This document shows positions 26,443-35,374 of a stretch of DNA of 64,000 nucleotides, piece after piece; positions within the stretch are counted from its first letter, which is position 1, and each line of letters opens with the position of its first letter. The notes under the pieces are model-generated. The model did no database searches, was not told where the DNA came from, and was given only the letters and a program-made list of their open reading frames with translations. The stretch is from Paraflavisolibacter caeni (GTDB lineage: Bacteria; Bacteroidota; Bacteroidia; Chitinophagales; Chitinophagaceae): positions 1 through 64,000 of the forward strand of contig NZ_JAOTIF010000030.1 in the NCBI RefSeq assembly GCF_025628885.1, read 5' to 3'. Both the position numbers and the translations under genes were made by a program.

Positions 26443-28818
26443 TTATTTAATATTCTGATGAGTAACTAACGCTGTTTTTGACGGCTGTAACGACGATACC
26501 TTACCGTTTTTATTAACCAATACTCTTATGTTTTCACCTGCTTTCACAGAAACTTTAGGCCAGTTCAGGAATTCAGTATATCCCATTGGTTTAGCAGCAT
26601 TCTTACTGTTTTCAACAAACAATGAAACTGAGGCATCGTAGGTAGTTTTATTCTCAATGACAAGGACCAGCCCTGCATCATCGGATTTTACAATTTTTGC
26701 CTCTACATGGTCAAAAACACGCAAAGTTTTCTTGTCTGTTTGCAGATAAATGCCAGGCAGCTCTAATGCCATCAGCACTCCATTGGTTTCTGTCCAGGAG
26801 TTGCGTGTATTGATAAAATTACCAATGGCGCCTTTTCCTTCTGCATCGCTGAGCTGAATGCGCTCCATACTGCTACCCACCAGGTTATTGGTTGTAATAT
26901 GGTCGGGGGGCATATTTACAGCCTCCGTCTGTGCATGCTGAATATCCCTGATCAGGTCAGCATACAGAGGATTGCCCGTGGCACGATACAGTTTAAACAG
27001 ATAATCAGCAGAGGAGGTACATACCCCTGGTGCTGCGTGCTTGTTTTGAATACTGGCCCAAACCGCTCCAGCCATGTGAGATCCAAGCTTTCCAATCTGG
27101 CTATTGGCCGGAAACTCAGGATCATAAGAGATGGTCCAGGTTGCACACAAGGCTGCCTGTACTTCAGCCTTTTTCAACCAGCTTTTGTCGCCAGTATAAT
27201 GATACAATGCCATCAGCGATTCCAGGAATCCAAATGATGATTCTGCATCGGCATCCATTGAAATATCGCCACAATGGCCACCAGTAAGACCTTGCTTTAC
27301 AACATCACGGTTGTAGTAATAATTGGCAGCCTCTTTAGCCACTTGCAGCCACTCCTTGTTTTTGAAATAGCCTGAAGCAAGGGCTAAGCCTGCCGGCGCG
27401 ATAGCACCTGCCGTGGAATTAAAAACAGCCACTTCCCCTGTCTCGGGTATAATATACTGGCCAAACTCACCGTGTTGCTTCCACGTACGGGTAAAAGCCG
27501 CTGCTAGCTTTTTAGCAGACTCTTCCCATTCGGGCTTTATCATAGAGCCATATCCCTGTGCACGGAACAGCATAAGGTGCTTCATCATCCATAACAACGC
27601 ATCGCAGTTTTTACGCACCATTGCCTGAAGAGCAGGAAAGGCAGGGCTCATCTTTTCAGGTCTGATTTGACCTTCAGCAGTCATACCGCCATAAAAGAAT
27701 CCGCTCTTACCCTGCAATTTGGAAACCACAAAGTCTATTTCCTGTGCCACACGATTGCGTTCCTTTTCATTATTAAGAGCAAGCATGGGATAAGTGTTCA
27801 TCATTCCGGCTACCCAGCCTAACTGGAAGTGATTGTTGTTCTCCATGCGATAGTAGCTACCAGCCGGCACTGTAATAAAATTACCACTGTTAATAGCAGT
27901 TGTCACCTCTACCTGCTTGCTCATTGGCAGGATATTACGAGGCTGATTGGGGCCCAGGAAATCCTTTCTCACCTTCATAAAAGCAGTCAGCAGGTCGGGA
28001 ATACTCTTTGCATCAAAAACATATAACCTGAAATGTAAAGCCATCTCATCGCCGGCTTTCCAGTTGGGAGCTTTGTCGCCACTGGGATGAAAATCACCAA
28101 ACCCGGTAGCCAGTTTGCGCATGGCTGGTACAGAAATGGAGAAACGGCAACTGTCCTGCGCCGCATTTTCAGCGATTGTCAGGCCGTGATTACCAAATTT
28201 AGACCGCTGATCTGTTACTACAATAAAACCCTTTTGAGCAGCTGGGGAATAGAAACACATTGCCGGAGTAGCCGTATTACCTGTTTGCAATTCAACCAGG
28301 GATGCTTTTCCGGTCTCTATTGAAAGCCTGGGGTTATTGGAGATTGTAAGCGGCACTGAAGGGTTATAATACATATCCTTAGGATAATCAGGATTATAAC
28401 CATAGCCAATGGCTTTGTAACGATTGCCATTATAGATGCTCGCAGGAACCATTACATAGTTATCGCGCGTCCAGTTACTAAAATCAAACGAAACAGTGAC
28501 TGCCGTTGCATTGGCGGTGCCAGTTTGCAATTTATAAGCAGCAGTAACATCTATTGCTTCAGGGTGACCAGACACCGATGCAGTTTGCAGTTGCAGTTGC
28601 CAATTTCCTGTATTCGTTTGCAAGCTGCCCTGTTGAAACAACTGTTCAGCCACCAGGTTGGTTCCTTCATATTGTTTTGTGGAAAGCCGCATGCTACCGC
28701 TTAATGACTTCAGCATTTTCTGCACCGTGATATCATTTGCTGATTGCGCATTCAATTTTGGTTGCAGGGAGCCTGTTATCAACAATAACAAACCCCATTT
28801 TATGATACTTGTTCTCAT
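26443..28818 (-). CDS. Secreted (alpha/alpha)6-hairpin protein of unknown family
   Basis: A 791-aa protein with signal peptide (WGLLLLITGSLQPKLNAQ). The first ~330 residues are beta-rich (RLSTKQYEGTNLV, TVSFDFSNWTRDNYVMVPASIYNGN). Residues about 330-700 form helical hairpins (GYFKNKEWLQVAKEAANYYYNRDVV, GGHCGDISMDADAESSFGFLES, YHYTGDKSWLKKAEVQAALCATW) typical of six-hairpin glycosidases, and a beta C-terminus follows. SMDADAESSF near 535 puts three acidic residues in a row of loop positions where such enzymes often keep catalytic acids. I do not recognise the family. It follows the GH3 gene by 37 bp in the long operon, so action on the same glycan is inferred from context. Confidence 0.55.
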   Translation of the reverse strand: MRTSIIKWGLLLLITGSLQPKLNAQSANDITVQKMLKSLSGSMRLSTKQYEGTNLVAEQLFQQGSLQTNTGNWQLQLQTASVSGHPEAIDVTAAYKLQTGTANATAVTVSFDFSNWTRDNYVMVPASIYNGNRYKAIGYGYNPDYPKDMYYNPSVPLTISNNPRLSIETGKASLVELQTGNTATPAMCFYSPAAQKGFIVVTDQRSKFGNHGLTIAENAAQDSCRFSISVPAMRKLATGFGDFHPSGDKAPNWKAGDEMALHFRLYVFDAKSIPDLLTAFMKVRKDFLGPNQPRNILPMSKQVEVTTAINSGNFITVPAGSYYRMENNNHFQLGWVAGMMNTYPMLALNNEKERNRVAQEIDFVVSKLQGKSGFFYGGMTAEGQIRPEKMSPAFPALQAMVRKNCDALLWMMKHLMLFRAQGYGSMIKPEWEESAKKLAAAFTRTWKQHGEFGQYIIPETGEVAVFNSTAGAIAPAGLALASGYFKNKEWLQVAKEAANYYYNRDVVKQGLTGGHCGDISMDADAESSFGFLESLMALYHYTGDKSWLKKAEVQAALCATWTISYDPEFPANSQIGKLGSHMAGAVWASIQNKHAAPGVCTSSADYLFKLYRATGNPLYADLIRDIQHAQTEAVNMPPDHITTNNLVGSSMERIQLSDAEGKGAIGNFINTRNSWTETNGVLMALELPGIYLQTDKKTLRVFDHVEAKIVKSDDAGLVLVIENKTTYDASVSLFVENSKNAAKPMGYTEFLNWPKVSVKAGENIRVLVNKNGKVSSLQPSKTALVTHQNIK

Positions 28819-28855
28819 TTTAAAATATTCAATATTATTTATGATTTTTTCAGAT

Positions 28856-31468
28856 CTACTTTATCATCAAGGTCCCCCAGCTCACTTTGGATACACCTTC
28901 AAGCTTAACAGCAGGTTGTCCCCCTCCAACGCTGATCAGCAAAGCTCCTGCTGGCTGGTACATTTCCCCCTTGTCATTTACAAGTGACAGTTGCTCCGGA
29001 GTCAATACAAAGCGGATTTTGCGAGATTCGCCCTTTTTCAAGGCAATTCGCTGGAATCCTTTCAAGGCTCTAATAGGAGCTTTTCCTTTTGCATTCAGGT
29101 AAGCGATATACAACTGTACCACTTCTTCTCCGTCCCTATTTCCAGAATTTTTAACTTCAGTTTCTACTGTAATAGAAGATCCCCTCGTTGCTATTTTTGG
29201 CATCCTGAGTGGAGCGTAGTTGAAGGAAGTGTAACTCAAGCCATATCCAAAAGGATATAATACAGCGCCCTTAAAATAGCGGTAGGTATGGCCCTGCATG
29301 TTATAATCTTTAAAACCGGGCAGGCCTTCATCACTCTTATAGAATGTTACAGGCAAACGACCAGCAGGATTATAATCACCAAACAGCACATCGGCTACAG
29401 CGGTTCCCCCGCTTTGTCCACCATACCATGCATTTAAGATGGCTGGTATATTTTCCTGTTCCCAAGGAGTAGCAATGGCACTTCCCGTAAGCATGACAAA
29501 CACAACCGGCTTGCCCGTAGCTTTTAATTGTTTCAGCAATTCAGTTTGAACAGAAGGTAACATAACAGTAGTACGGTCTCCACCATCAAAGCCCTGCACA
29601 TTCACCGGCATTTGCTCGCCTTCCAATTCAGGAGAAATACCACCCACAAAAACTATCACATCTGCATTAGCAGCCCTATTTGCAATAGAACCTAAATCGG
29701 CTTTCTGATAAGTACCTTTTTGCATGCGTATCCTGGCGGCATCTTCATTTTGCCAGTATTCCAACACCATTTTATAGGTTTTACCTTTTTGGGCTTTCCA
29801 TTTAAAAGTCCGTATTCCTGGCTGGGCGTTCCAATCTTTCAGCACCAAGCTATCATTCATAAATATCCTATATCCTTCATCACCCTCCATTTGCCAGGTA
29901 TAAGTGGAATCCTTAGCGGAAGTAAAACTTGTAGCAAAGCGGATCGAAAAATGACGGGAATTTACACCTGGGGCAGGAAGTTGTCCTTCGGGATAGATAA
30001 AGTTGATATCTGATACAACAGTTTGATAGACCGGAGCACCTTCCAAATTCTCATTATTGAAGTAAGATGCCTGTATGCCTTGTTTGTTGTTGTATGAATA
30101 AAATGCGGCATCATTGTCGGGCGTAAAAAGAATATCGCTGGCATAGTTAACACCAGGTTCATAAATGATCTCTGTTTGAGCACCAACTTTATCCCTTATT
30201 CCATCGAGCACAGAAACAATACGTGAAGGGAAACCGTTGTAATTGCCCAGCATAGCCAATCTATTGTCGGCATTAGGCCCTACCACCGCAATACGTTTCA
30301 AGTTCTTGCTGAGTGGTAATAATTGGTTTTGGTTTTTCAACAACACTATAGACTGTTGCGCCAGCTTCAATGCATGCTCTTTGTGCTCTGGCGCTTCCAG
30401 CGTACTTGCAGGCACCTGTGCATATTTGACTTTCGAAGGAGCATCAAACATTCCCAAACGGTAACGTATGGTAAATAATCGACTCAGTGATACATTCAAT
30501 TGTGTTTCACTGATAATTCCTCTCTTCACCGCATCAACCAGAGATCTGTAAACCGAAGTTCCACATTCCACATCGGTGCCATGAAATACTGCATCGGCAG
30601 CAGCAGAAGCGACATCCTTGTGCGTCTTATGGTTTTTTACGAAATCATCGATTGCCCAGCAATCACTTGTCACATAGCCTGTAAATTTCCATTGATTCCG
30701 TAAAATATCATTCATCAGCAAATCGTTGGCACAGCAGGGTTGCGAGTTGAGTGCGTTGTAAGCGCACATGACTCCAGCGACCTTTGCATTCACTACCAAT
30801 TCTTTGAAAGCCGGCAAATAAGTATCCCACAAATCATAAGTATCGGGATTAATGTTATCTGTATGCCGTGTAGGTTCCGGGCCGCTGTGTACAGCATAAT
30901 GTTTGGCACAGGCTGCGGCCAGTAAATAGGTTGGATCATCACCCTGCAAGCCTCTTACAAACGCAGCACCCAACTTGGCTGTCAGGAAAGGATCTTCACC
31001 GTAAGTTTCCTGCCCCCTGCCCCAACGTGGATCACGAAAGATGTTGATATTAGGCGTCCAGTAGGTAAGACCTTTGTAACGGTCTTTGGTTTTACCTTCT
31101 GCCACAGCCAAATTATTGATCGCCCTTCCTTCCAAACCGGAATAGCGAGCCATTAATTTCAGCGAACTGGTATCCCAGGTAGCAGCCATACCAATGGCCT
31201 GGGGGTAGACCGTTGTTTTGTAGGGAGTGCGGGCCACCCCGTGCAATATTTCATTCCACCATTCATAAGCTGGTATACCCAAACGAGGAATTGCTGGTGC
31301 CGCGTTCAGCATTTGTCCTACTTTTTCTTCCAGTGTGAGCCTGCTCACCAGGTCATTGACACGCTGTTCCATGGGCAAAGCCTCATTCCACATTGGATAT
31401 TGTTTGAAATCCTGGGCGTGCAGCAGCGTACTAAAGCAGGTAATCATTACACATAATAACTTCCTCAT
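28856..31468 (-). CDS. GH3 beta-glycosidase with PA14 insert, beta-xylosidase/arabinofuranosidase-type
   Basis: First gene of the long operon, about 870 aa. The ATG at 31468 starts the signal peptide (RKLLCVMITCFSTLLHAQ); an ATG at 31489 adds seven residues. The GH3 N-domain has AYEWWNEILHGVA, DPRWGRGQETYGEDPFL and AKHYAVHSG. VAGVMCAYNALNSQPCCAND and the nucleophile Asp in GYVTSDCWAID (near 267) are typical of the xylosidase/arabinofuranosidase branch of GH3. A PA14 domain sits inside the C-domain (about 464-610, GIQASYFNNENLEG), and a FN3-like domain closes the protein. The promoter region (31531-31650) is a near copy of the one before the pentose-oxidation operon, which supports pentose release as its job; arabinose versus xylose cannot be decided. 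Confidence 0.88.
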   Translation of the reverse strand: MRKLLCVMITCFSTLLHAQDFKQYPMWNEALPMEQRVNDLVSRLTLEEKVGQMLNAAPAIPRLGIPAYEWWNEILHGVARTPYKTTVYPQAIGMAATWDTSSLKLMARYSGLEGRAINNLAVAEGKTKDRYKGLTYWTPNINIFRDPRWGRGQETYGEDPFLTAKLGAAFVRGLQGDDPTYLLAAACAKHYAVHSGPEPTRHTDNINPDTYDLWDTYLPAFKELVVNAKVAGVMCAYNALNSQPCCANDLLMNDILRNQWKFTGYVTSDCWAIDDFVKNHKTHKDVASAAADAVFHGTDVECGTSVYRSLVDAVKRGIISETQLNVSLSRLFTIRYRLGMFDAPSKVKYAQVPASTLEAPEHKEHALKLAQQSIVLLKNQNQLLPLSKNLKRIAVVGPNADNRLAMLGNYNGFPSRIVSVLDGIRDKVGAQTEIIYEPGVNYASDILFTPDNDAAFYSYNNKQGIQASYFNNENLEGAPVYQTVVSDINFIYPEGQLPAPGVNSRHFSIRFATSFTSAKDSTYTWQMEGDEGYRIFMNDSLVLKDWNAQPGIRTFKWKAQKGKTYKMVLEYWQNEDAARIRMQKGTYQKADLGSIANRAANADVIVFVGGISPELEGEQMPVNVQGFDGGDRTTVMLPSVQTELLKQLKATGKPVVFVMLTGSAIATPWEQENIPAILNAWYGGQSGGTAVADVLFGDYNPAGRLPVTFYKSDEGLPGFKDYNMQGHTYRYFKGAVLYPFGYGLSYTSFNYAPLRMPKIATRGSSITVETEVKNSGNRDGEEVVQLYIAYLNAKGKAPIRALKGFQRIALKKGESRKIRFVLTPEQLSLVNDKGEMYQPAGALLISVGGGQPAVKLEGVSKVSWGTLMIK

Positions 31469-31530
31469 ATCAGCAATTTGATCTGTCATATTAATTTTAA
31501 TTGAGATGACAAAATGATAAAAAAGTCATC

Positions 31531-31650
31531 GCAGTAAAATTACCAACTACACCTCCAATAAATGTTATTGAAAATTGACACATACTGATGCAATATTTGC
31601 ATGCTGCTGCTGATCTTGACCTACTCAACTTACATCAAATTGCTTTTTTA
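31531..31650 (-). promoter_or_regulatory. Upstream regulatory repeat, copy A, before the GH3-PA14 operon
   Basis: An ungapped alignment of 118 bp to copy B (40005-40124) shows about 12 mismatches, roughly 90% identity. It ends 62 bp before the GH3 ATG. It contains the perfect 6-3-6 inverted repeat ATGCAATATTTGCAT (31588-31602), which overlaps the shared core TTGACnnATACTGATGC (31575-31591 region). No coding potential is seen on either strand. The rest of the 31469-31695 gap holds nothing else I recognise. Confidence 0.8.
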
Positions 31651-31695
31651 CGGAATATGATTATTCATCTTCCAGGTTAATATTCCAATTGTGCT

Positions 31696-32994
31696 TTAAA
31701 AAGCCATTTCTACTACATAATCCATTTCATCTGGCTTTTTATCCAGCACCAACAGCACTCCATCTTTGCTTTGCGTAAACCTCACCGGCTTTTTATCAAT
31801 AAAAACTTTGGCCGATTTTATTTTTTTATCTGTTATCGGAAGAAACAGCGCCTGATCCTGCAAATCGAGTATGTGTATAAACAGGCGGTTCTCCTTCTGC
31901 GTGGTAACGCCCCATTTGTGCTGACTAACCATGCCGCCGCGGGTATCGTAAATAGTTTCGCCATATTGATTTAGCCAGTCGCCCATTGCTTTATAACGCT
32001 GCACGGCAATATCGGGGAATGTGCCGTTGGGTCTTGGTCCTACATTCAGCAATAGATTGGCATTGTTACCCGCTGCTTTTACTAAATATTGCACCAGTTC
32101 TTTTTCAGACTTGTACTTATTATCGGTGATGTTATAACCCCATGATGTATTCATGGTTTCGCAGGTTTCCAATGGCAACGCTCCTATTTCCGCATCTTTA
32201 GAGAAACCCGATGTATTGTAGCCGGGCAGGTCCCTTTCAAATGGTTGTGCATCTTCTCCTTCAATGGGAGCCAAATGATGGTTATTCAAAATCAGGCACC
32301 CTGGCTGAAGCGAATGGATCAGCGAATAAATCTCATCAAATTTCCAGTTAAAATCTTTTGGTTTATCCCATTTGCCATCAAACCAGATAGCGCCTATCTC
32401 ACCATAATTAGTCAGCAACTCACGAAGCTGGTTCAGCATAAATTGATGATAGGTTTCCCATTTTGCTTTCCTGGTTTCTTCGGTTTTGGTAATAAAAGCG
32501 CCATTGGGATTATAATCAGGCCTTCCCCAATCCAACAGTGAGTAATAAAAATGCAATTTGATGCCTTGTTTATGGCATTCATCTGCCAGTTCTTTCAGCA
32601 CATCCCGTTTGAAGGGCGCAGCCTTCATAATACTATAATCGGAATATTTTGTATCAAACATGGAAAAGCCATCGTGGTGGCGGGAGGTGATGCAGATATA
32701 TTTAGCGCCTGCAGCTTTAATATTGGCCACCCATTCCGCAGCATTGAATTTTGATGGATAGAAACCTCCGGCTAATTTGCTGTATTCATTGTAATTAATT
32801 TTTTTAATATTCATCACCCATTCTCCATCAGCCATCATGCTGTAAATGCCCCAGTGGATGAATACACCGAATTTATTGTCTTGAAAAATTGCCCTGTTTT
32901 TTAAGTTTTCAGGGGTTGGCGAATACCCTTTTTGGGCGAATGCTACAGAAGATAGTACGAATAATACTACGATAAAAAAGGCTTTTTTATTCAT
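31696..32994 (-). CDS. GH29 alpha-L-fucosidase
   Basis: Retaining exo-alpha-L-fucosidase of 432 aa, secreted (signal peptide KKAFFIVVLFVLSSVAFAQ). Family signatures are FGVFIHWGIYSMM near 44, YICITSRHHDGFSMFDTKYSDY near 95-115 and the nucleophile Asp in IGAIWFDGKWDK near 204. NANLLLNVGPRPNGTF near 315 and a short beta domain complete the fold. It is short because it lacks extra CBM-like domains. It is the last gene of the pentose-oxidation operon, 57 bp after the mutarotase, so a sugar-releasing enzyme is transcribed together with the catabolic genes. Fucose itself is not the expected substrate of that pathway. Confidence 0.93.
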   Translation of the reverse strand: MNKKAFFIVVLFVLSSVAFAQKGYSPTPENLKNRAIFQDNKFGVFIHWGIYSMMADGEWVMNIKKINYNEYSKLAGGFYPSKFNAAEWVANIKAAGAKYICITSRHHDGFSMFDTKYSDYSIMKAAPFKRDVLKELADECHKQGIKLHFYYSLLDWGRPDYNPNGAFITKTEETRKAKWETYHQFMLNQLRELLTNYGEIGAIWFDGKWDKPKDFNWKFDEIYSLIHSLQPGCLILNNHHLAPIEGEDAQPFERDLPGYNTSGFSKDAEIGALPLETCETMNTSWGYNITDNKYKSEKELVQYLVKAAGNNANLLLNVGPRPNGTFPDIAVQRYKAMGDWLNQYGETIYDTRGGMVSQHKWGVTTQKENRLFIHILDLQDQALFLPITDKKIKSAKVFIDKKPVRFTQSKDGVLLVLDKKPDEMDYVVEMAF

Positions 32995-33051
32995 TATCTA
33001 TGATTTCAAATAAATTATCAATCGAATGAAAGTACTTTTTAATTGCCGTCA

Positions 33052-34125
33052 TTAAAAATGGGCGGCGCTGGCGAAGGGAATATTTTGAAATTGAAAAATG
33101 GTGGTTGTTTTATACAATTCACCGGGACGTAAAATCACATTGGGAAAATGAGCATGGTTGGGAGCATCGGGGAAAGCCTGTGTTTCCAATGCAATGCTGC
33201 TATGCTGCTGATAGGCTTTTCCCTGCTGGCCGGTCAGCGTACCATCCCACCAGTTTGCCGTGTACAGATGAACGCCGGGGCTGTTTGTATAAACTTTTAA
33301 CACCCGCCCGGATGGAGGATCTGACAGCGCTGCAGCGCAAACCAAATTTCCGTCTTGTGTGTTCAATACAAAATCATGGTCATACCCTTTATCTTCTGCA
33401 AGCTGCCCGATATGATCTCCGATACTTTTGGGAGTTATAAAATCAAAAACCGTATGCTTCACCGGGGCGATCTCTCCCGAAGGGATGTTATTTGAATTTT
33501 TAACAAGATAGTTGTCAGCAAAAATCTGCAACTGGTGATTATAAATGGTTTCATCTTCAAAACCGGAAAGATTAAAATAAGTGTGATTGGTAAGATTCAC
33601 AATTGTAGGCATATCCGTTCCGGCAAAGAAGGAAATACAAAGTCCATTATTATCCAGTAAATATTTCACCGTTACTTCCAGGTTTCCCGGATAACCTTCT
33701 TCCCCATCCTTACTCAAACAAAATAACTCGACACCAACTTTATCGTTTTCGTTGATGATCGTTTTTATATCCCAAAGTTTTCTGTGAAAACCTCCCTGTC
33801 CTCCATGCAGGTGATTCACTCCGTCGTTAATTGGTAATTGATACTCTTTACCGTCAAGATGAAATTTTCCATATGCAATGCGGTTGGCAAATCTGCCAAC
33901 GGTACAGCCGAGGTAAGGATGGTTGTTGAGATAAGGCTGAAGCGAGGAAAATCCGGCAACAATATTTTTTTTGTTCCCAGAAACGTCAGGCGAGTCAATA
34001 GAAACAATCGTTGCACCGTAATTGGTAATGGCCACATCAACAATGCCATTGCTCATATTGATAAGCGAGGCATTTCCTTCATTCGTGTTTCCAAAATCTA
34101 TAACGTCAATACTAAATTCAAGCAT
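33052..34125 (-). CDS. galM: Aldose 1-epimerase (mutarotase)
   Basis: Interconverts alpha and beta anomers of free aldoses, providing the anomer used by the pathway dehydrogenase. A 357-aa GalM-like beta-sandwich: NYGATIVSIDSPD near 30, YLGCTVGRFANRIAYGKFHLDG near 70-90 (Arg in the GR-ANRI motif), LPINDGVNHLHGGQGGFHRKLW near 97-115 (substrate His) and TNHTYFNLSG near 175 (catalytic His). GYDHDFVLN near 245 holds the Asp. No signal peptide is seen, so cytoplasmic. It starts 12 bp after the FAH-family gene. The Glu-containing motif near the end (SIALETQAFPDAPNHAHFP, about 305-323) matches the family catalytic Glu. All main residues are present. Confidence 0.93.
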   Translation of the reverse strand: MLEFSIDVIDFGNTNEGNASLINMSNGIVDVAITNYGATIVSIDSPDVSGNKKNIVAGFSSLQPYLNNHPYLGCTVGRFANRIAYGKFHLDGKEYQLPINDGVNHLHGGQGGFHRKLWDIKTIINENDKVGVELFCLSKDGEEGYPGNLEVTVKYLLDNNGLCISFFAGTDMPTIVNLTNHTYFNLSGFEDETIYNHQLQIFADNYLVKNSNNIPSGEIAPVKHTVFDFITPKSIGDHIGQLAEDKGYDHDFVLNTQDGNLVCAAALSDPPSGRVLKVYTNSPGVHLYTANWWDGTLTGQQGKAYQQHSSIALETQAFPDAPNHAHFPNVILRPGELYKTTTIFQFQNIPFASAAHF

Positions 34126-34137
34126 GAGTAAAGAATA

Positions 34138-35337
34138 TTAAAGCTTGTTTCTTTTTATAAGAAAATCAATAAACGAATGAATACCAAACTCCCACCTGGG
34201 AATCTGATCGCAAGTATTTACCCAATTAATTAATTGACCCAGCTTTTCAGATGCTATGATTACCTGGTCGCCGATTTTATGCGTAAAGCCTTTTCCATCT
34301 GCATCACGATTTTCGGTTGGGGCGAACATGGTTCCCAGAAAAAGGACCAATCCGTCGGGGTATTGGTGATTTTTGCCAATAACCTGTGCTGTTAAATTCT
34401 CGGGCGACCTGCTTATTTCATTCATTTTGTTTGCCCCGGAAGAACTAAACCCGTCTTCTCCTGTAATCGTGAGTTCAACTTCGCAATTTTTCACATCGTC
34501 GATAGAAAAGGTTTTATCAAACAATCTAAACAAGGGCCCTATTGAACAGGAGCCATTTTGATCTTTGGCCTCTCCAAGCAACAAAGCGCTGCGCCCTTCA
34601 TAATCTCTCAGGTTCACATCGTTTCCTAAAGTGGCACCTACAATTTTTCCCTTTGAAGAAATAGCCAACACTATTTCCGGCTCAGGATTATTCCACACTG
34701 AATCCTTTAGAACGCCCACTTGTGCACCAAATCCTACCGCAGACATAGGCTGGCTTTTAGTAAAGACTTCTGCATCTTTGCCTATTCCCACCTCAAGATA
34801 TTGCGACCAGATACCTTCTTCCTGGAACCGTTTTTTTAATATTTCTGTTTCAGGTGAGCCGGGAACAGTTTTACTTAAATCATTTCCCAGTGTTTCATAA
34901 ATAGTTTGTCGAACCTGGTCTGCTTTTTTTGCATTCCCCCTCGCCTTTTCTTCAATAACCCGTTCCAATAAGCTTTTTACAAAAGTTACACCGCAGGCTT
35001 TTACCGATTGTAAATCGTTGGGAGCAATGAAGCAGGGCAACGAGTTGTCCCGATTGGAGAAAAGGGAATTTTTAAGAATGTCCTTTAATTCACCGATCAC
35101 AGGTAGCGCATCAAGTTGTATCATCATTTCGGCAACGTTATCTGTATTGATCAATTCACTGGTGGAATTAAAATGTGCAGACAGGTCGTAAACTTTTCCG
35201 TTGGCTACTTTTACAACATGGGGACCGGCAATTCCATTATATGCCAGTGCTGCAGGCACCATACATCTGCCAATCCATGTTCCTTCGCTGGCCTGATTGG
35301 GAATGATTTGGTTTATATCTATTGTTTCCTGTTTCAT
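34138..35337 (-). CDS. FAH-superfamily 2-keto-3-deoxypentonate dehydratase (XylX-like)
   Basis: Predicted to dehydrate 2-keto-3-deoxy-pentonate to alpha-ketoglutarate semialdehyde. A 399-aa protein with an N-terminal domain (GTWIGRCMVPAALAYNG) and an FAH-fold C-domain. CGVTFVKSLLERVIEEKARG, GIWSQYLEVGIGKDAEVFTK, VWNNPEPEIVLAISSKGKIVG, GNDVNLRDYEGRSALLLGEA and FVLFLGTMFAPT-type segments match what I recall of XylX/KdpD pentose-pathway dehydratases, including length. The Glu pair in PEPE and Asp in GNDVNLRD are the usual metal ligands of the fold. It is 37 bp after the alpha-ketoglutarate semialdehyde dehydrogenase, its expected partner. An acylpyruvase-type hydrolase of another sugar-acid route is the main alternative. 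Confidence 0.82.
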   Translation of the reverse strand: MKQETIDINQIIPNQASEGTWIGRCMVPAALAYNGIAGPHVVKVANGKVYDLSAHFNSTSELINTDNVAEMMIQLDALPVIGELKDILKNSLFSNRDNSLPCFIAPNDLQSVKACGVTFVKSLLERVIEEKARGNAKKADQVRQTIYETLGNDLSKTVPGSPETEILKKRFQEEGIWSQYLEVGIGKDAEVFTKSQPMSAVGFGAQVGVLKDSVWNNPEPEIVLAISSKGKIVGATLGNDVNLRDYEGRSALLLGEAKDQNGSCSIGPLFRLFDKTFSIDDVKNCEVELTITGEDGFSSSGANKMNEISRSPENLTAQVIGKNHQYPDGLVLFLGTMFAPTENRDADGKGFTHKIGDQVIIASEKLGQLINWVNTCDQIPRWEFGIHSFIDFLIKRNKL

Positions 35338-35374
35338 CTTTCGTATTTATAATTTCAGTTACAAGGTGTTCAGT

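Noticed and set aside
31490-31695. Small gene or transposon in the gap upstream of GH3-PA14
   Set aside because: No frame with any plausible product; the sequence matches another promoter region instead.
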